Source: Peribacillus kribbensis DSM 17871 (GTDB taxonomy: Bacteria > Bacillota > Bacilli > Bacillales > DSM-1321). Taken from it: DNA of 64,000 nt. Positions 53,137 to 62,049 of this stretch are shown here, piece by piece; position 1 is the stretch's first letter, and each line of letters starts with the position of its first letter. The notes beneath the pieces are model-generated. The model worked only from the letters and a program-made list of their open reading frames with translations. It was not told the DNA's origin and searched no databases. A program made the position numbers and the translations under genes. The stretch covers positions 226,564 to 290,563 of the forward strand of contig NZ_AUMQ01000022.1 of NCBI RefSeq assembly GCF_000430765.1. The letters run 5' to 3'.

Positions 53137-53216
53137 AAAAAGTCGAATTCCCTGTACATTAAGGAACCGACTTTTTATCTGACTTCTTCAAGTAAAGCAC
53201 CCGATAGCGACACAAG
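53137..53216 (-). repeat. Array element R9 (degenerate)
   Basis: Box A decayed to TAAAGCACCCGATAG; the hairpin is AAAAAGTCG...CGACTTTTT. Box B not recognisable. It ends 25 bases after the DinB stop. Confidence 0.7.
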
Positions 53217-53241
53217 AATTCCACTATGCATTTTCAAGTAC

Positions 53242-53754
53242 TTAAAGGTATCTATCGCAAATTACCTTCAAATGATGTAGCTCGTGCCCAGCAATGATAT
53301 ATACAAATGCACGTGTCGAAACAGAACTTTCCCATACAGTTCCAGTGCGAATCCAAGCTACATCATCAATGGTTGAAATAAGGCTTAACGTGGCGGAGCG
53401 TACCATTCCTAAATCTACTTGTAGCTGGGACCAAGTTAGTTGATTGAAGTCAGCTGCTGAAACGTACAAATCCTGATTCATTCCTTGTAATGGCGTACTT
53501 TCATTACGTGCCATAGCAAGCATTCGATATGACATTACACGTTCCGTGTCCGACATATGTCCGATTACTTCCTTCAAAGTCCATTTACCTGGTGCATACG
53601 CTCTCACGGCAGACTCCTCGGATACGCTGTTCAAGAGGGCATTCGTTTTATTTCGTTGCCTACGAAGTATTTCCTCAATATCTCCATCTGGGACAAGACT
53701 AACATATCTATCATAATACTCTGGATATTCATTAGATAATGGTCTTGTACGCAT
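53242..53754 (-). CDS. DinB-family protein
   Basis: A 170-residue four-helix-bundle protein of the DinB/YfiT-like superfamily. The metal His residues are in VIGHMSDTERVMSYR and GHELHHLKVI; PGKWTLKEV is typical. Some members are thiol S-transferases, others unknown. Unit R9-gene-R10; GGGGGGGTATT precedes the ATG. Confidence 0.85.
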   Translation of the reverse strand: MRTRPLSNEYPEYYDRYVSLVPDGDIEEILRRQRNKTNALLNSVSEESAVRAYAPGKWTLKEVIGHMSDTERVMSYRMLAMARNESTPLQGMNQDLYVSAADFNQLTWSQLQVDLGMVRSATLSLISTIDDVAWIRTGTVWESSVSTRAFVYIIAGHELHHLKVICDRYL

Positions 53755-53814
53755 AATACCCCCCCCAAGTGATGTTTTTTATAAAATTCGACTTTTGCTT
53801 ATAATATACTTCTT

Positions 53815-53885
53815 ATTACACAAACCTGCCCCGTTAGCAAAAAGACTATCGCACCAGCCTTCGGTCTATTAAACCTATCTGTGAG
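53815..53885 (-). repeat. Array element R10 (compressed)
   Basis: Box B AAACCTGCCCCGTTAG followed almost at once by a decayed box A (ACTATCGCACC). AAACCTATC...GAGGTTT forms a small hairpin just after the DUF4440-type stop. Confidence 0.7.
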
Positions 53886-53888
53886 GTT

Positions 53889-54254
53889 TCACGTTGTAGA
53901 ACTACAATGTCCTGAGATAATTTTCAATTCCCCGTTTCGATACTCCCAAACACGAGTGTAACAGAACTCGCCATTAATTGGCTCCTCCCCGAAAGTGCCA
54001 GTTAGAGCAACTCGCGTAACGGTTAAGGCAAGCGTATTTAAGAGTCTAATTCTTTGTTCCAAAACATCAATACCAGTAATTTTTAAGTTTCCTGAACGGT
54101 GGGCTTCAATATCAGCTTCTTTTGATAAAATTTGTCCCAAATCATTGACGAATATAAGGTCGTCAGCTATCAGTTCATCTAACATCTCCACATTACTGGA
54201 TAGCATTGCTGTCTGAAGGGATTCTTCATAATCAATGATTTTGGATTCATTCAC
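53889..54254 (-). CDS. SnoaL/NTF2-like (DUF4440) protein
   Basis: A 121-residue alpha+beta barrel protein: ESLQTAMLSSNVEMLDELIA, DDLIFVNDLGQILSKEADIE and YTRVWEYRNGELKIISGHCS follow the DUF4440 pattern. Some homologues are isomerases or carriers of small ligands; role unknown. Start GTG with AAAAGGAGG. Unit R10-gene-R11. Confidence 0.82.
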   Translation of the reverse strand: MNESKIIDYEESLQTAMLSSNVEMLDELIADDLIFVNDLGQILSKEADIEAHRSGNLKITGIDVLEQRIRLLNTLALTVTRVALTGTFGEEPINGEFCYTRVWEYRNGELKIISGHCSSTT

Positions 54255-54323
54255 AATAAAACCTCCTTTTCCTATCGCTCTAAAGTACGAGTTTCAATTA
54301 CATATAAGTTCTTTGTTCTTGTT

Positions 54324-54354
54324 CCATTATCCTGCTCCGTTAGTTTAACAAGAA
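54324..54354 (-). repeat. Array half-element R11 (box B)
   Basis: ATCCTGCTCCGTTAGTTTAA, a box B; the box A that should follow the 49-residue gene is only a decayed AACTCAATTAAATGG-type remnant. Confidence 0.65.
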
Positions 54355-54440
54355 AATAAACATCATCATTTAACAGAGCTTTTTTATAAATAACTCAATT
54401 AAATGGAAGTCCCGGTTAAATAAAAAAACCCTTTATTATT

Positions 54441-54590
54441 TTAAAGGGTGACATTAGTGGCTATAACCATTCTTAAGAAATCTATTTCTTTTCGAATTTG
54501 TTTTTTGTATCTCGGATTAGTGCATCTATTAAGGTCCATTAGAAGCCTACCAAGTTCTCTTTTTAGAAGAAATTGTTCTTGATCTTCCAT
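54441..54590 (-). CDS. 49-residue helical cassette peptide
   Basis: A small protein MEDQEQFLLKRELGRLLMDL, then NRCTNPRYKKQIRKEIDFLR and a short tail. Amphipathic helices with Lys/Arg/Glu. TGGGGAG lies six bases upstream of the ATG. Its spacing from R11 and R12 is that of the other single-gene units. No known family recognised. Confidence 0.65.
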   Translation of the reverse strand: MEDQEQFLLKRELGRLLMDLNRCTNPRYKKQIRKEIDFLRMVIATNVTL

Positions 54591-54671
54591 TTAGTTCTCC
54601 CCAATGATGTTACTATTTTCAATGTCTTTTACCCTAATTTATGCTCTAAAAACCCAGAATTAGACAGATAT

Positions 54672-54703
54672 ACTTTAACTAACGCACCCGTTAGCATAAC
54701 AAG
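54672..54703 (-). repeat. Array half-element R12 (box A)
   Basis: Perfect CTAACGCACCCGTTAG 8 bases after the GNAT stop; no hairpin or box B follows, so the distal half was lost. Confidence 0.8.
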
Positions 54704-54710
54704 AAAATTA

Positions 54711-55184
54711 TTATTTTATTTTTTTTGACATTTTAAAATTAGCCAATTTAACCCCCTTTTTTTCCACAGTTTGTGAACAAACAATTTTGTAACCTAGTTG
54801 TTCAAAAAATGGCTTAGCTGTAATACTTGCTTCGGTATCAATTTCTAAAAGATTTAATTTCTTTGCATTAGATTCAAGCATATCAACTAAAGCTTTGGCT
54901 ATACCTTGTCCTTGATAATCTTTATGAACAAATAGTCTATCTAAGTACCCACTATGTGTAAAATCGCTAAAACCAACAACTTTATCATTAACTTTAGCTA
55001 CAAATGTTATATTTCTACTCAATGATTCCTTCCAAGATTTCATTTTAGATTCTTTTTCATCTCTTGGTGCCCAAGCATCCAACTGTACTTGGGAATAATC
55101 TTTTGAATTTACAGAATGAACTGTTTCATAAAACAAAGAAACAATCTCTTCTGTATCAGTGTCCTTAAACTTTATAATCTTCAC
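54711..55184 (-). CDS. GNAT family N-acetyltransferase
   Basis: A 157-residue acetyltransferase: SGYLDRLFVHKDYQGQGIAK with the acetyl-CoA loop (Q-x-x-G-x-A) near residue 100 and AKPFFEQLGYKIV near residue 128. Resembles PanZ/YafP-like general GNATs; substrate unknown. Start GTG (55184) with GGGGAGG 11 bases ahead. Unit R12-gene-R13. Confidence 0.88.
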   Translation of the reverse strand: MKIIKFKDTDTEEIVSLFYETVHSVNSKDYSQVQLDAWAPRDEKESKMKSWKESLSRNITFVAKVNDKVVGFSDFTHSGYLDRLFVHKDYQGQGIAKALVDMLESNAKKLNLLEIDTEASITAKPFFEQLGYKIVCSQTVEKKGVKLANFKMSKKIK

Positions 55185-55249
55185 TGTCTGTTATGCCTCC
55201 CCTTATTAGATAAGCATCCTAATAAAATTTCCACTCCAACTTCATCTTA

Positions 55250-55330
55250 CATTATCCTGCTTCGATAGTGGAACAAGAAAAGAGGCTGCCGTAGCAGCCT
55301 CTTTATTTACCTAACGCACCCTTTAGTAAA
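55250..55330 (-). repeat. Array element R13
   Basis: Full copy: box A CTAACGCACCCTTTAG, strong hairpin AGAGGCTGCCGTAGCAGCCTCT, box B ATCCTGCTTCGATAG. Confidence 0.88.
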
Positions 55331-55352
55331 AAAAATCAGATGGGTACGCATA

Positions 55353-55586
55353 TTACTGAGTTAAATATGGAAGTAGGTCTTGAAGAGGTATCTTTATATA
55401 GTTTGATAGACCGCCGTCTTCTTCTTGAACATATAGTCTAACATCTAAACCCTCTATACGGTCTACAATTGTGTAAGAACCTTTATATTTAATTTCTGTA
55501 CCATAAAGACTAACCTTCATATCCTCCAACTCTTTGTGCCTACTTAATATATCTTTGGCTAAAGCTAATTTTGATTTTTCTGTCAT
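55353..55586 (-). CDS. 77-residue cassette protein, unknown
   Basis: MTEKSKLALAKDILSRHKEL, then YKGSYTIVDRIEGLDVRLYV and GGLSNYIKIPLQDLLPYLTQ: an N-terminal helix and a small beta sheet. AAAAGGAGAATAA precedes the ATG. No family recognised. Unit R13-gene-R14. Confidence 0.68.
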   Translation of the reverse strand: MTEKSKLALAKDILSRHKELEDMKVSLYGTEIKYKGSYTIVDRIEGLDVRLYVQEEDGGLSNYIKIPLQDLLPYLTQ

Positions 55587-55604
55587 AAATTATTCTCCTT
55601 TTCT

Positions 55605-55682
55605 ACCTCGTAGTTTGCGTCTACGTAAAGCTGCCAGCATAAAACCATCTATATTTAACTGACGCACCCGTTTGTTGAAGAA
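55605..55682 (-). repeat. Array element R14
   Basis: Box A CTGACGCACCCGTTTG, a short GTAAAGCTGCCAGC remnant of the hairpin, box B decayed (CTCGTAGTTTG). Confidence 0.7.
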
Positions 55683-55727
55683 GAAATGAGCTGCCTAACG
55701 ACTGCCCAATATCTTAATTCCATTTGT

Positions 55728-55889
55728 TTAATTAGTACTTTTAGGTTTTCTAAAAACCAGGTATGTAAATAAAGGCATTAACAGAGCCATAATTTCATCA
55801 TTCTTGACGAGTAGATTATATAAGCCAATTCCCCAGATAAGCAAGAGAGAAATGAAATTTATTAAGATTCTTGACTTACTAAAAGACAT
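55728..55889 (-). CDS. 53-residue two-helix membrane peptide
   Basis: MSFSKSRILINFISLLLIWG, then NLLVKNDEIMALLMPLFTYL and a basic tail KPKSTN. Two hydrophobic helices joined by a charged loop. GAGGAGATATTA precedes the ATG. Similar tiny membrane proteins are common in cassette arrays and as toxins, but no function can be given. Unit R14-gene-R15. Confidence 0.65.
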   Translation of the reverse strand: MSFSKSRILINFISLLLIWGIGLYNLLVKNDEIMALLMPLFTYLVFRKPKSTN

Positions 55890-55966
55890 TAATATCTCCT
55901 CAAATTATAAATTATTTTATACCTTCTTTAGTTGCTATCAACAGTGTGAATGTTAAGAATTGTTTA

Positions 55967-56054
55967 TTCAACTAACCTGCCCTTTAGTTAAACAACACAA
56001 AAAAGGCTGCCTAAGCAACCATACGTTCTTCAACTAACGCACCCGTTACTTTAA
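55967..56054 (-). repeat. Array element R15
   Basis: Full copy: box A CTAACGCACCCGTTAC, hairpin GGCTGCCTAAGCAACC with a T-run on the minus strand, box B CTAACCTGCCCTTTAG with the whole outer arm TTCAACTAAC kept. Confidence 0.9.
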
Positions 56055-56059
56055 TATGG

Positions 56060-56455
56060 TTATTCCTCATTTAACCAATCAAAATCATCGTGAAGCATAT
56101 CCTCTTGATCCTCTAGGGTTAAAGAATAATCAGAACAAACAATATCTAATTCTTTATAATCAACACCATAATCAATACCTAAATAAATATGCTTTAAAGC
56201 TTTATTTTCCTTCACTTTAGCAGGTATCCTGTCAATTACATTAGAGGTAATTAACACCGCTGAACGATAAAATTCACTCCACTCATTCCACACAAAACTA
56301 TACGGAATGTTTGCATTTATAACATTATCAAACTTCAAAGTCCCTTTCTTTACACGATAAGTAAACCCGCCTTGTCTATCTATGCGAGATATGGGCTTTA
56401 AGATTTTGAATATAATACTTTTTTCACAATGGTTAATACATACTTCCTCAATCAC
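56060..56455 (-). CDS. 131-residue cassette protein, unknown
   Basis: Mostly beta with aromatic/acidic C-terminus (DMLHDDFDWLNEE). Start GTG overlaps the stop of the upstream GNAT fragment (GTGA), so it is translationally coupled. No family recognised; an immunity- or regulator-type role cannot be excluded. Directly followed by R15. Confidence 0.6.
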   Translation of the reverse strand: MIEEVCINHCEKSIIFKILKPISRIDRQGGFTYRVKKGTLKFDNVINANIPYSFVWNEWSEFYRSAVLITSNVIDRIPAKVKENKALKHIYLGIDYGVDYKELDIVCSDYSLTLEDQEDMLHDDFDWLNEE

Positions 56456-56676
56456 TGTATCGTATAATTCAAGGTCATCATTACATCATCTGATAAGGCA
56501 TTTATTAAGCCAATAAGTTTATTCCCTTCCCAAGCAGTTACTACGGAATGAGAACCAATCATTGCTTTTAAGAGTTCATCTGGATATTTTCCTGATTCCC
56601 ATTCTACTGATGTGAACAATTCTTCTAAACTTTCCGCTGTTAATTTTTCTGTACTTTTTTTGTAGTGTATACTCAT
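56452..56676 (-). pseudogene. 5' half of a GNAT acetyltransferase
   Basis: MSIHYKKSTEKLTAESLEEL and IGSHSVVTAWEGNKLIGLIN are the usual N-terminal part of a GNAT, which then stops (SDDVMMTLNYTIQ) before the acetyl-CoA motif. The 3' half is replaced by the next gene. A truncation by recombination inside a unit. Confidence 0.6.
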
Positions 56677-56711
56677 AAAAAAACTCCATTTCACTTAATT
56701 AATTATCGAAC

Positions 56712-56760
56712 GATAATCCTCCGTGGATCTTCTCACCCGTTTTTTGTAAATTGAATAAAG
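56712..56760 (-). repeat. Array element R16 (very degenerate)
   Basis: CTTCTCACCCGTTTTTTG and AATCCTCCGTGG recall box A and box B. Included mainly because of its place between two unit genes. Confidence 0.4.
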
Positions 56761-56783
56761 TTAAGTAAAAATGATTATGTTGA

Positions 56784-57320
56784 TCAATGGTACTGGCTAG
56801 TTATGTTTTCATCAATATCTATCATTAATTTTGAGAGTAGTACAATTTGCCCTGCGTGATAACCGTAGTGTGCCCCGACCTGAATAAGCAGACGGCTAAT
56901 TACTCTTACATCATAGGTTTCATCTTCTGAGACGTTAACTCGATGCATTCTATTCCAATCAATAAGATCATATCGTATTATTACTTCCCTTATTAAATCA
57001 ACTTCTGACAAGTTTGATAATATAAAAGTTGATTCAGCCCGTGTCCTCAAAAGTAAATCTATCAACTCATCTCTAGTCATACCGCCTTCGGTATTAAATT
57101 CCCCTTGAGATCGTTTTCTAATAAACGGTTTATTACCGATTGCACTTGCGAAATTTTGATATTCATTTCCTGCTAAATGTAAGCATAGATTCCCGACACT
57201 GTTTGTGGATATCTTCAATCTTTTCCAAATCATTTCATCATCGAGATGATTCAAACTCTTAATGATGCGGTGGAGTTGCTTATCCATATCTTCTAGCACA
57301 TTACTTATTAGTTCCAGCAT
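56784..57320 (-). CDS. DinB-like (DUF1572) protein
   Basis: A 178-residue helical protein: LHRIIKSLNHLDDEMIWKRL, NSVGNLCLHLAGNEYQNF with His, and QVGAHYGYHAGQIVLLSKL with two His. Belongs to the DinB/DUF1572 superfamily. AGAGGTGTAAAATT precedes the ATG. Unit R16-gene-R17. Confidence 0.8.
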   Translation of the reverse strand: MLELISNVLEDMDKQLHRIIKSLNHLDDEMIWKRLKISTNSVGNLCLHLAGNEYQNFASAIGNKPFIRKRSQGEFNTEGGMTRDELIDLLLRTRAESTFILSNLSEVDLIREVIIRYDLIDWNRMHRVNVSEDETYDVRVISRLLIQVGAHYGYHAGQIVLLSKLMIDIDENITSQYH

Positions 57321-57372
57321 AATTTTACACCTCTTTTCGCTATATTTATTCTTTACTATTGAAAAATTCTTC

Positions 57373-57425
57373 TCAAACTAACGTGCCCCGTTACACTTCA
57401 TATGAAGTAAAGACCCCTTTAGCAC
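57373..57425 (-). repeat. Array element R17 (compressed)
   Basis: Box B CTAACGTGCCCCGTTAC joined directly to a decayed box A (AAAGACCCCTTTAG) without the hairpin. 57.43-57.6 kb holds a small hairpin only (CGTTACAGAAAG...CTGTAACG at about 57550-57572). Confidence 0.7.
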
Positions 57426-57600
57426 ATAAAGTATATGAAAAAGGCTATCGAATCGCAACGACGACTAGGATACGCTGTTCTTATTGATATAGAGGGATGT
57501 TTATAGAATTGGTAAGTGTTTGGGTATATCAAATCGTGCATAAAAAAGTAACGTTACAGAAAGTTCTGTAACGCTGCGAATACTGCGTTCAATATCCAAA

Positions 57601-58463
57601 TTATAACCATTTGCCTTCTGCTACAACAAAAGCACTACCGCCTATTTGTATTGTGTATTTGGAATTATTTTTAGTAGCTACTGCTTTTAATAATGATTTC
57701 CTATTAATCGAATAACCTTGTTCTACAGAATAACTTATTTCCTTGCTATCAAAATAGTTATATTCTAATAAATAGCCAGCTAAGTTTCCGTTCGCACTCC
57801 CTGTAGCTGGGTCTTCTAAATGACCTGACATACACATAAAGACTCTTGTATGTAAATCGTTAGAAGGATTTACTGTTTCTTTTGTAAAGACAAGAAGATT
57901 TGCATCGCCTATTTCCTCTAAAAGTTCGTCATAAAGCTTATGATTTATTTTACATCGGTTTACTGCATCTAGAGTCTTTAAATTTACAATAATGCTTGGA
58001 AATCCAGTCGAAACTACTTGGACAGGAAGTTCCAAATTGATATCTCCGATGTCAATTTGGAGAACTTTTGAAATAGTTTCTACGTCAATGGTATTTTTAA
58101 ATATTGGTTGGTTTTGTAACATCCAGCCCTCTTGACCATTAAAGGTGACAGGAATCTGTCCAACTTCAAGATTAAGTTTAATTTCATTTGAATTATTACA
58201 ATCTATGAAATGTTGGATAACGTATGCAGTACCAATTGTAGGATGTCCCGCAAATGGTATCTCTGAATCCGGTGTAAAAATCTTTACATTGTAGCCGCCA
58301 TCTTTTTGTAATCCCGATATAATAAATGTAGTTTCTGAAAAATTAATTTCCCTTGCAATTTGTTCCATTTCTTCTTGTTTAATATCCTCATCAGCAATAC
58401 AAACAGCTAATTGATTTCCTTCATATTTTTTTCCGCAAAGACATCAACTATGTAAAATTTCAA
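57601..58463 (-). pseudogene. PhzF-family isomerase with N-terminal frameshift
   Basis: The open frame (255 residues from 58368) contains PFAGHPTIGTAYVI, SGHLEDPATGSANGNLAGYL and VEQGYSINR, i.e. PhzF/YddE epimerase-isomerase blocks. The missing start is found upstream in another frame: TTG with AAAAGGGGAG, then KFYIVDVFAEKKYEGNQLAV. One A is missing from a run of seven (58426-58432). So a full 286-residue enzyme is broken by a homopolymer change: decay, phase variation or sequencing error. Confidence 0.8.
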
Positions 58464-58646
58464 TTTGGATTCTCCCCTTTTAGCATATATGATAGGGTAA
58501 AGCTTAACACAATACAATATTCAAAAAATTCAATCTACCCTATAAAAAAACATAGTGAACCAATGCTGTGTTTTTCCAAATCCTATTTTACTGCGGTTTT
58601 TAATGGTATTTAATTAGTGAAATATGGTTCGAATTGTGTTTTTGTA

Positions 58647-58708
58647 CTTCAAAACAGAACCCGTTAAATCAGCCCCTCCTTCTTTTCCTAACGCACCCAT
58701 TACTTTAA
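58647..58708 (-). repeat. Array element R18
   Basis: Box A CTAACGCACCCATTAC plus the shared right extension (AAGTACATTATTTCACAAAC) and a box B remnant (ACAGAACCCGTTAAA). No clean hairpin. Confidence 0.75.
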
Positions 58709-58868
58709 GTACATTATTTCACAAACTTTTAATGGTAGGGAACCTTCAGACGAATACACGTTTTTTGACATTTTATGTAAACCATGAAAACTCCACATTT
58801 TCATTCGTTTTGTTACATTAAATTTAATGTAAACTTCCAATATGTCGTATTCAAAGACCGGCATCCAA

Positions 58869-58920
58869 ACGAAAACAGGCGTGATCCCTTCGTTATCAAG
58901 GGATCACGCCTGTTTTTTCG
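58869..58920. terminator. Strong bidirectional terminator
   Basis: CGAAAACAGGCGTGATCCC...GGGATCACGCCTGTTTTTTCG stem of about 19 pairs; ends the diguanylate cyclase gene. Confidence 0.9.
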
Positions 58921-58975
58921 TTCACTTCCAAATGCACCATAATTTATCTTATGTTGCATCTGGAATAAAAACTTA

Positions 58976-60616
58976 TCAAATGCCTTTCTTTACATCATAA
59001 AAAGAAAATTGGTTTTTCCCTCGTTTTTTTGAAATATAGAGTGCCTGGTCGGCCAGCCGGATCACTTTGAAAATATCTTTTTCATCAGAAGGCCAGACAG
59101 CTCCTCCTACACTGCAGCCAATTTGAATTCTTGTATTGTCAAGGTTAAAAGGCTCTCTTAACAACTTAACAATCTTTTCGGCAACTTGTTGGCCTTTTTC
59201 AATTGGATCACAGAGTGATGTATTTAATACAACTAAAAACTCGTCTCCTCCAAGCCGGCAAACAAATGATTCCTTTAAATTTCCCGTTAAACGACCTGCT
59301 ACTTCTTGTAACATCAAGTCCCCTGAATGATGTCCAAGGTTATCGTTCACCCTTTTGAATCCATCTAAATCTAAATATAAAAACACGCACGTTTGATTCC
59401 CTGTTCTTTGATCCGTATCTTTTAAAATTTGAGCGATATGTAAATCCAGTCCGATTCTATTAGGCAGACCGGTTAGTTTATCATGGTGGGCTAGGGTGGC
59501 CATATGCCCCAGTTCCAACTCTGTTTTTGATAAGTCACGCAAAAGATTTCTTAGCGATGAAGAAAGAATTTCTACATCCTTTATGCCTTTATAATCAGGA
59601 ATTTCTACTCTCTTTCCTGATAAAAGCTGATCAGCTGCTTGCGATATATTGCGTAATGGTTTCGCTAATAGCCCTGCTAAAAACCAACCTAAAACAGCAA
59701 AGATAATTGCCGTCAAAGCTCCCAGCAAAAGAATATATGTTTTCAGATCCTTTACAGAAGCAAAAGCTGATTCCTCAGACTCTCGGACTAAAATTGTCCA
59801 GCCTAAGCCCGGATAATCTTTATAGCCTTCTCCTAATGCAAATCCCGTTAAGTACTGCTTGCCGTCTGGCCATTCTTCTAGTATCCACCCACCTTTTTTC
59901 GCTTGAGCACGTTTTATGCTCTCTAGGTGTAATGGCTTGCCGACAAAAGCTTTTGGTCCCAAAATAACCGTATTATCACGAGGACTAACAATAAAGATTT
60001 CTTGGTCTTTGTTCTCTTTTTGAAACGAACTTTCCAAAGATTCTTTTATTTCACTTGCCCAAGCCCAGCTTAAGTGAGAAGCTAATACACCTTTAAATTC
60101 ACCTTGGGTATTCGTAATAGGAACACTAATATCAACAAACTGCAGAGGTTCATTGGATGGATTAGGCAGCAATTTAGCAAGGAGAACAGCCTCGTGGACA
60201 TCTCCAATAAATGAATGCTCAACAGCTTCTTGATAAACCGGCCGTTCTGCAATAGATTTCCCTACTAGTATGCTATTTGTTGCTGCTTGAACATTCCCAT
60301 TCTCATCTGTTACACCTACCCACGTAAAAGAAGGGATGTCAGACTTTAATTGATTAAGAAGAAGCTGTGTTTCGGCTATATCTTTTTCACGTAACGCCTT
60401 TAATTTACTAATAATTTCAATCTCACTATAACGAGACCACATGTATTGATCTAGTTTATCGGCTAACTCCAAGGAAGTCTTCCCAAGAGAATAGCCGATT
60501 TCCTTCTTGATCATATCCGTTGACTTAGCACCGATTTGAATGCTCAATAACATGGTTAGAATAATGATAAGAGCAGCAAACAAAACAGAAAAACAAGCAC
60601 GCAAATTAACCGTCAT
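58976..60616 (-). CDS. Membrane diguanylate cyclase (dCache-HAMP-GGDEF)
   Basis: About 546 residues. Membrane helix near residues 8-28, an extracellular dCache sensor (about 35-285), a second helix (about 290-310), HAMP-like linker and a GGDEF domain. The active-site loop is RLGGDEFLVVL and the substrate region HDKLTGLPNRIGLD is intact, so c-di-GMP synthesis is expected. I see no RxxD inhibitory site four residues before GGDEF. The ATG after GAAAGGAATTTAA is chosen; an upstream frame adds 13 residues. Confidence 0.88.
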   Translation of the reverse strand: MTVNLRACFSVLFAALIIILTMLLSIQIGAKSTDMIKKEIGYSLGKTSLELADKLDQYMWSRYSEIEIISKLKALREKDIAETQLLLNQLKSDIPSFTWVGVTDENGNVQAATNSILVGKSIAERPVYQEAVEHSFIGDVHEAVLLAKLLPNPSNEPLQFVDISVPITNTQGEFKGVLASHLSWAWASEIKESLESSFQKENKDQEIFIVSPRDNTVILGPKAFVGKPLHLESIKRAQAKKGGWILEEWPDGKQYLTGFALGEGYKDYPGLGWTILVRESEESAFASVKDLKTYILLLGALTAIIFAVLGWFLAGLLAKPLRNISQAADQLLSGKRVEIPDYKGIKDVEILSSSLRNLLRDLSKTELELGHMATLAHHDKLTGLPNRIGLDLHIAQILKDTDQRTGNQTCVFLYLDLDGFKRVNDNLGHHSGDLMLQEVAGRLTGNLKESFVCRLGGDEFLVVLNTSLCDPIEKGQQVAEKIVKLLREPFNLDNTRIQIGCSVGGAVWPSDEKDIFKVIRLADQALYISKKRGKNQFSFYDVKKGI

Positions 60617-60746
60617 AATTATTAAATTCCTTTCAACTAAAAACCCATTTCCCATAATCTATATCGTCTTCAATTAAAAAAAGTTAAAAGCCCTTGGGTA
60701 AAGGGTTTAATGACTTTTCAAATCTCAACGATTTTTACCAAAATAA

Positions 60747-60914
60747 AAAGCACCTGTACAAAAACAGGCACTTTTACTCCAAAGCAACATAATATCATTT
60801 ATGTTGCTTTCAGAAACCCACTTGCTGCTCCATTACTTCTATTGTTACTACTAAAGAAGACTAAAGGTGTGAAAAACAAAACCTCCTTAAGAAATGATTG
60901 AGGAGGTTTTACAA
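60747..60914. terminator. Three stacked hairpins in the spacer
   Basis: AAAGCACCTGT...ACAGGCACTTT (60748-60776), AAGCAACATAA...TTATGTTGCTTT (60783-60812) and AAAACCTCC...GGAGGTTTT (60878-60912) follow each other. The last two have T-rich ends. No gene lies in 60.66-61.04 kb. Confidence 0.7.
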
Positions 60915-61046
60915 ACATTTTTAATTAAAACTCTGAACAAAATTGCTCATAATTCAAAATGAACAAATGGATCCCTTAAAATAAATAAAATGACCAGTCA
61001 ATGTTTATAATGAATGAGCCTTTTTATTATTGATTAGAAGTATATA

Positions 61047-61886
61047 TTATTTTTTTATAACTTCTATCGCTTTTAAAACAGATCCATACGTCTTAATCGA
61101 TGAAAAGTCGATTCCGGCACTAATAGATTTAGTTGCTAAATCGGGACGAATACCAGTAAAAACCATATTTACTCCCAACAACCGAAGAACATCATTTATT
61201 TTAAATAATTGACTTGCAACATATGTATCAATAGTAACAATTCCGGAAAAATCCATAATAAGGTATGCAAGCTTTAATCGAGAAATTTGGGGTACAACCC
61301 AATCAAAAATATGTTCAACTCTTTCAGATTCAACGTTTCCTATTAAAGGGAGAACAGCAATACCATCATGGATAGGTACAATAGGAGCCGATAATGCATC
61401 AATTGCTTTTTGTTTTTTAATTAACTCTTTTCCTCTTTCATCAATGACACTATCGGTCTGTCGCTCAAAAGCAAGGATGGTCTCAGTAACGGTTATATCG
61501 AGCATATAGTTAACACGTTTATTTATTTCAGCAGATTCTTCAAAGGTAAGTCCATGCTCTAAGGAAACCTTTGTGATTTGGTCTATAAGACCCAATCTAA
61601 TATGAGGATAACGCCCGATTATTCCTGAAATTCTGCCCCTGCGCGCCGCTGAACGTTCTCCACTTTTTTGACTCATTTTTAAAAAACCTTCTGGTACTTC
61701 ATATTCATTTAAAGTTATGCCTTCAGCCGATAATGTGATGAACTCAGTGTAAACACTGTAGTAATACTCTAAGTCTTCTTGAGAAAGTACGATCCCAAGT
61801 CTTTGGATAATATCATCAACGACTTTAACTGCTAATAAATCAGCATGTTCAGTTAGATAATCAGCAACCACTGAAAATGATTTCAT
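61047..61886 (-). CDS. RsbR-family stressosome protein
   Basis: About 279 residues. The N-terminal globin-like sensor half (about 1-150) is followed by a linker helix and a STAS domain (SAPIVPIHDGIAVLPLIGNV, LIMDFSGIVTIDTYVASQLF, GVNMVFTGIRPDLATKSISA). Such proteins build the stressosome upstream of sigma-B, though paralogues serve other signals. GGGGGAGAATT precedes the chosen ATG. Confidence 0.85.
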   Translation of the reverse strand: MKSFSVVADYLTEHADLLAVKVVDDIIQRLGIVLSQEDLEYYYSVYTEFITLSAEGITLNEYEVPEGFLKMSQKSGERSAARRGRISGIIGRYPHIRLGLIDQITKVSLEHGLTFEESAEINKRVNYMLDITVTETILAFERQTDSVIDERGKELIKKQKAIDALSAPIVPIHDGIAVLPLIGNVESERVEHIFDWVVPQISRLKLAYLIMDFSGIVTIDTYVASQLFKINDVLRLLGVNMVFTGIRPDLATKSISAGIDFSSIKTYGSVLKAIEVIKK

Positions 61887-62049
61887 AATTCTCCCCCGCA
61901 TCCTTTCTTTCATTTCGATTATATCCTTTTTAAAATATGAATATTTTAAATCATGTCGTTAGAATATCATATCCATTTTCTAAATTATATTCACTTTAAT
62001 CCTTTTACTGTTCTTAATACTTGAACTTTGTAATTTGTTAGACATTATT

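Noticed and set aside
58624..58821. Plus-strand ORF of 65 residues
   Set aside because: It reads through array element R18 and has no coding character.
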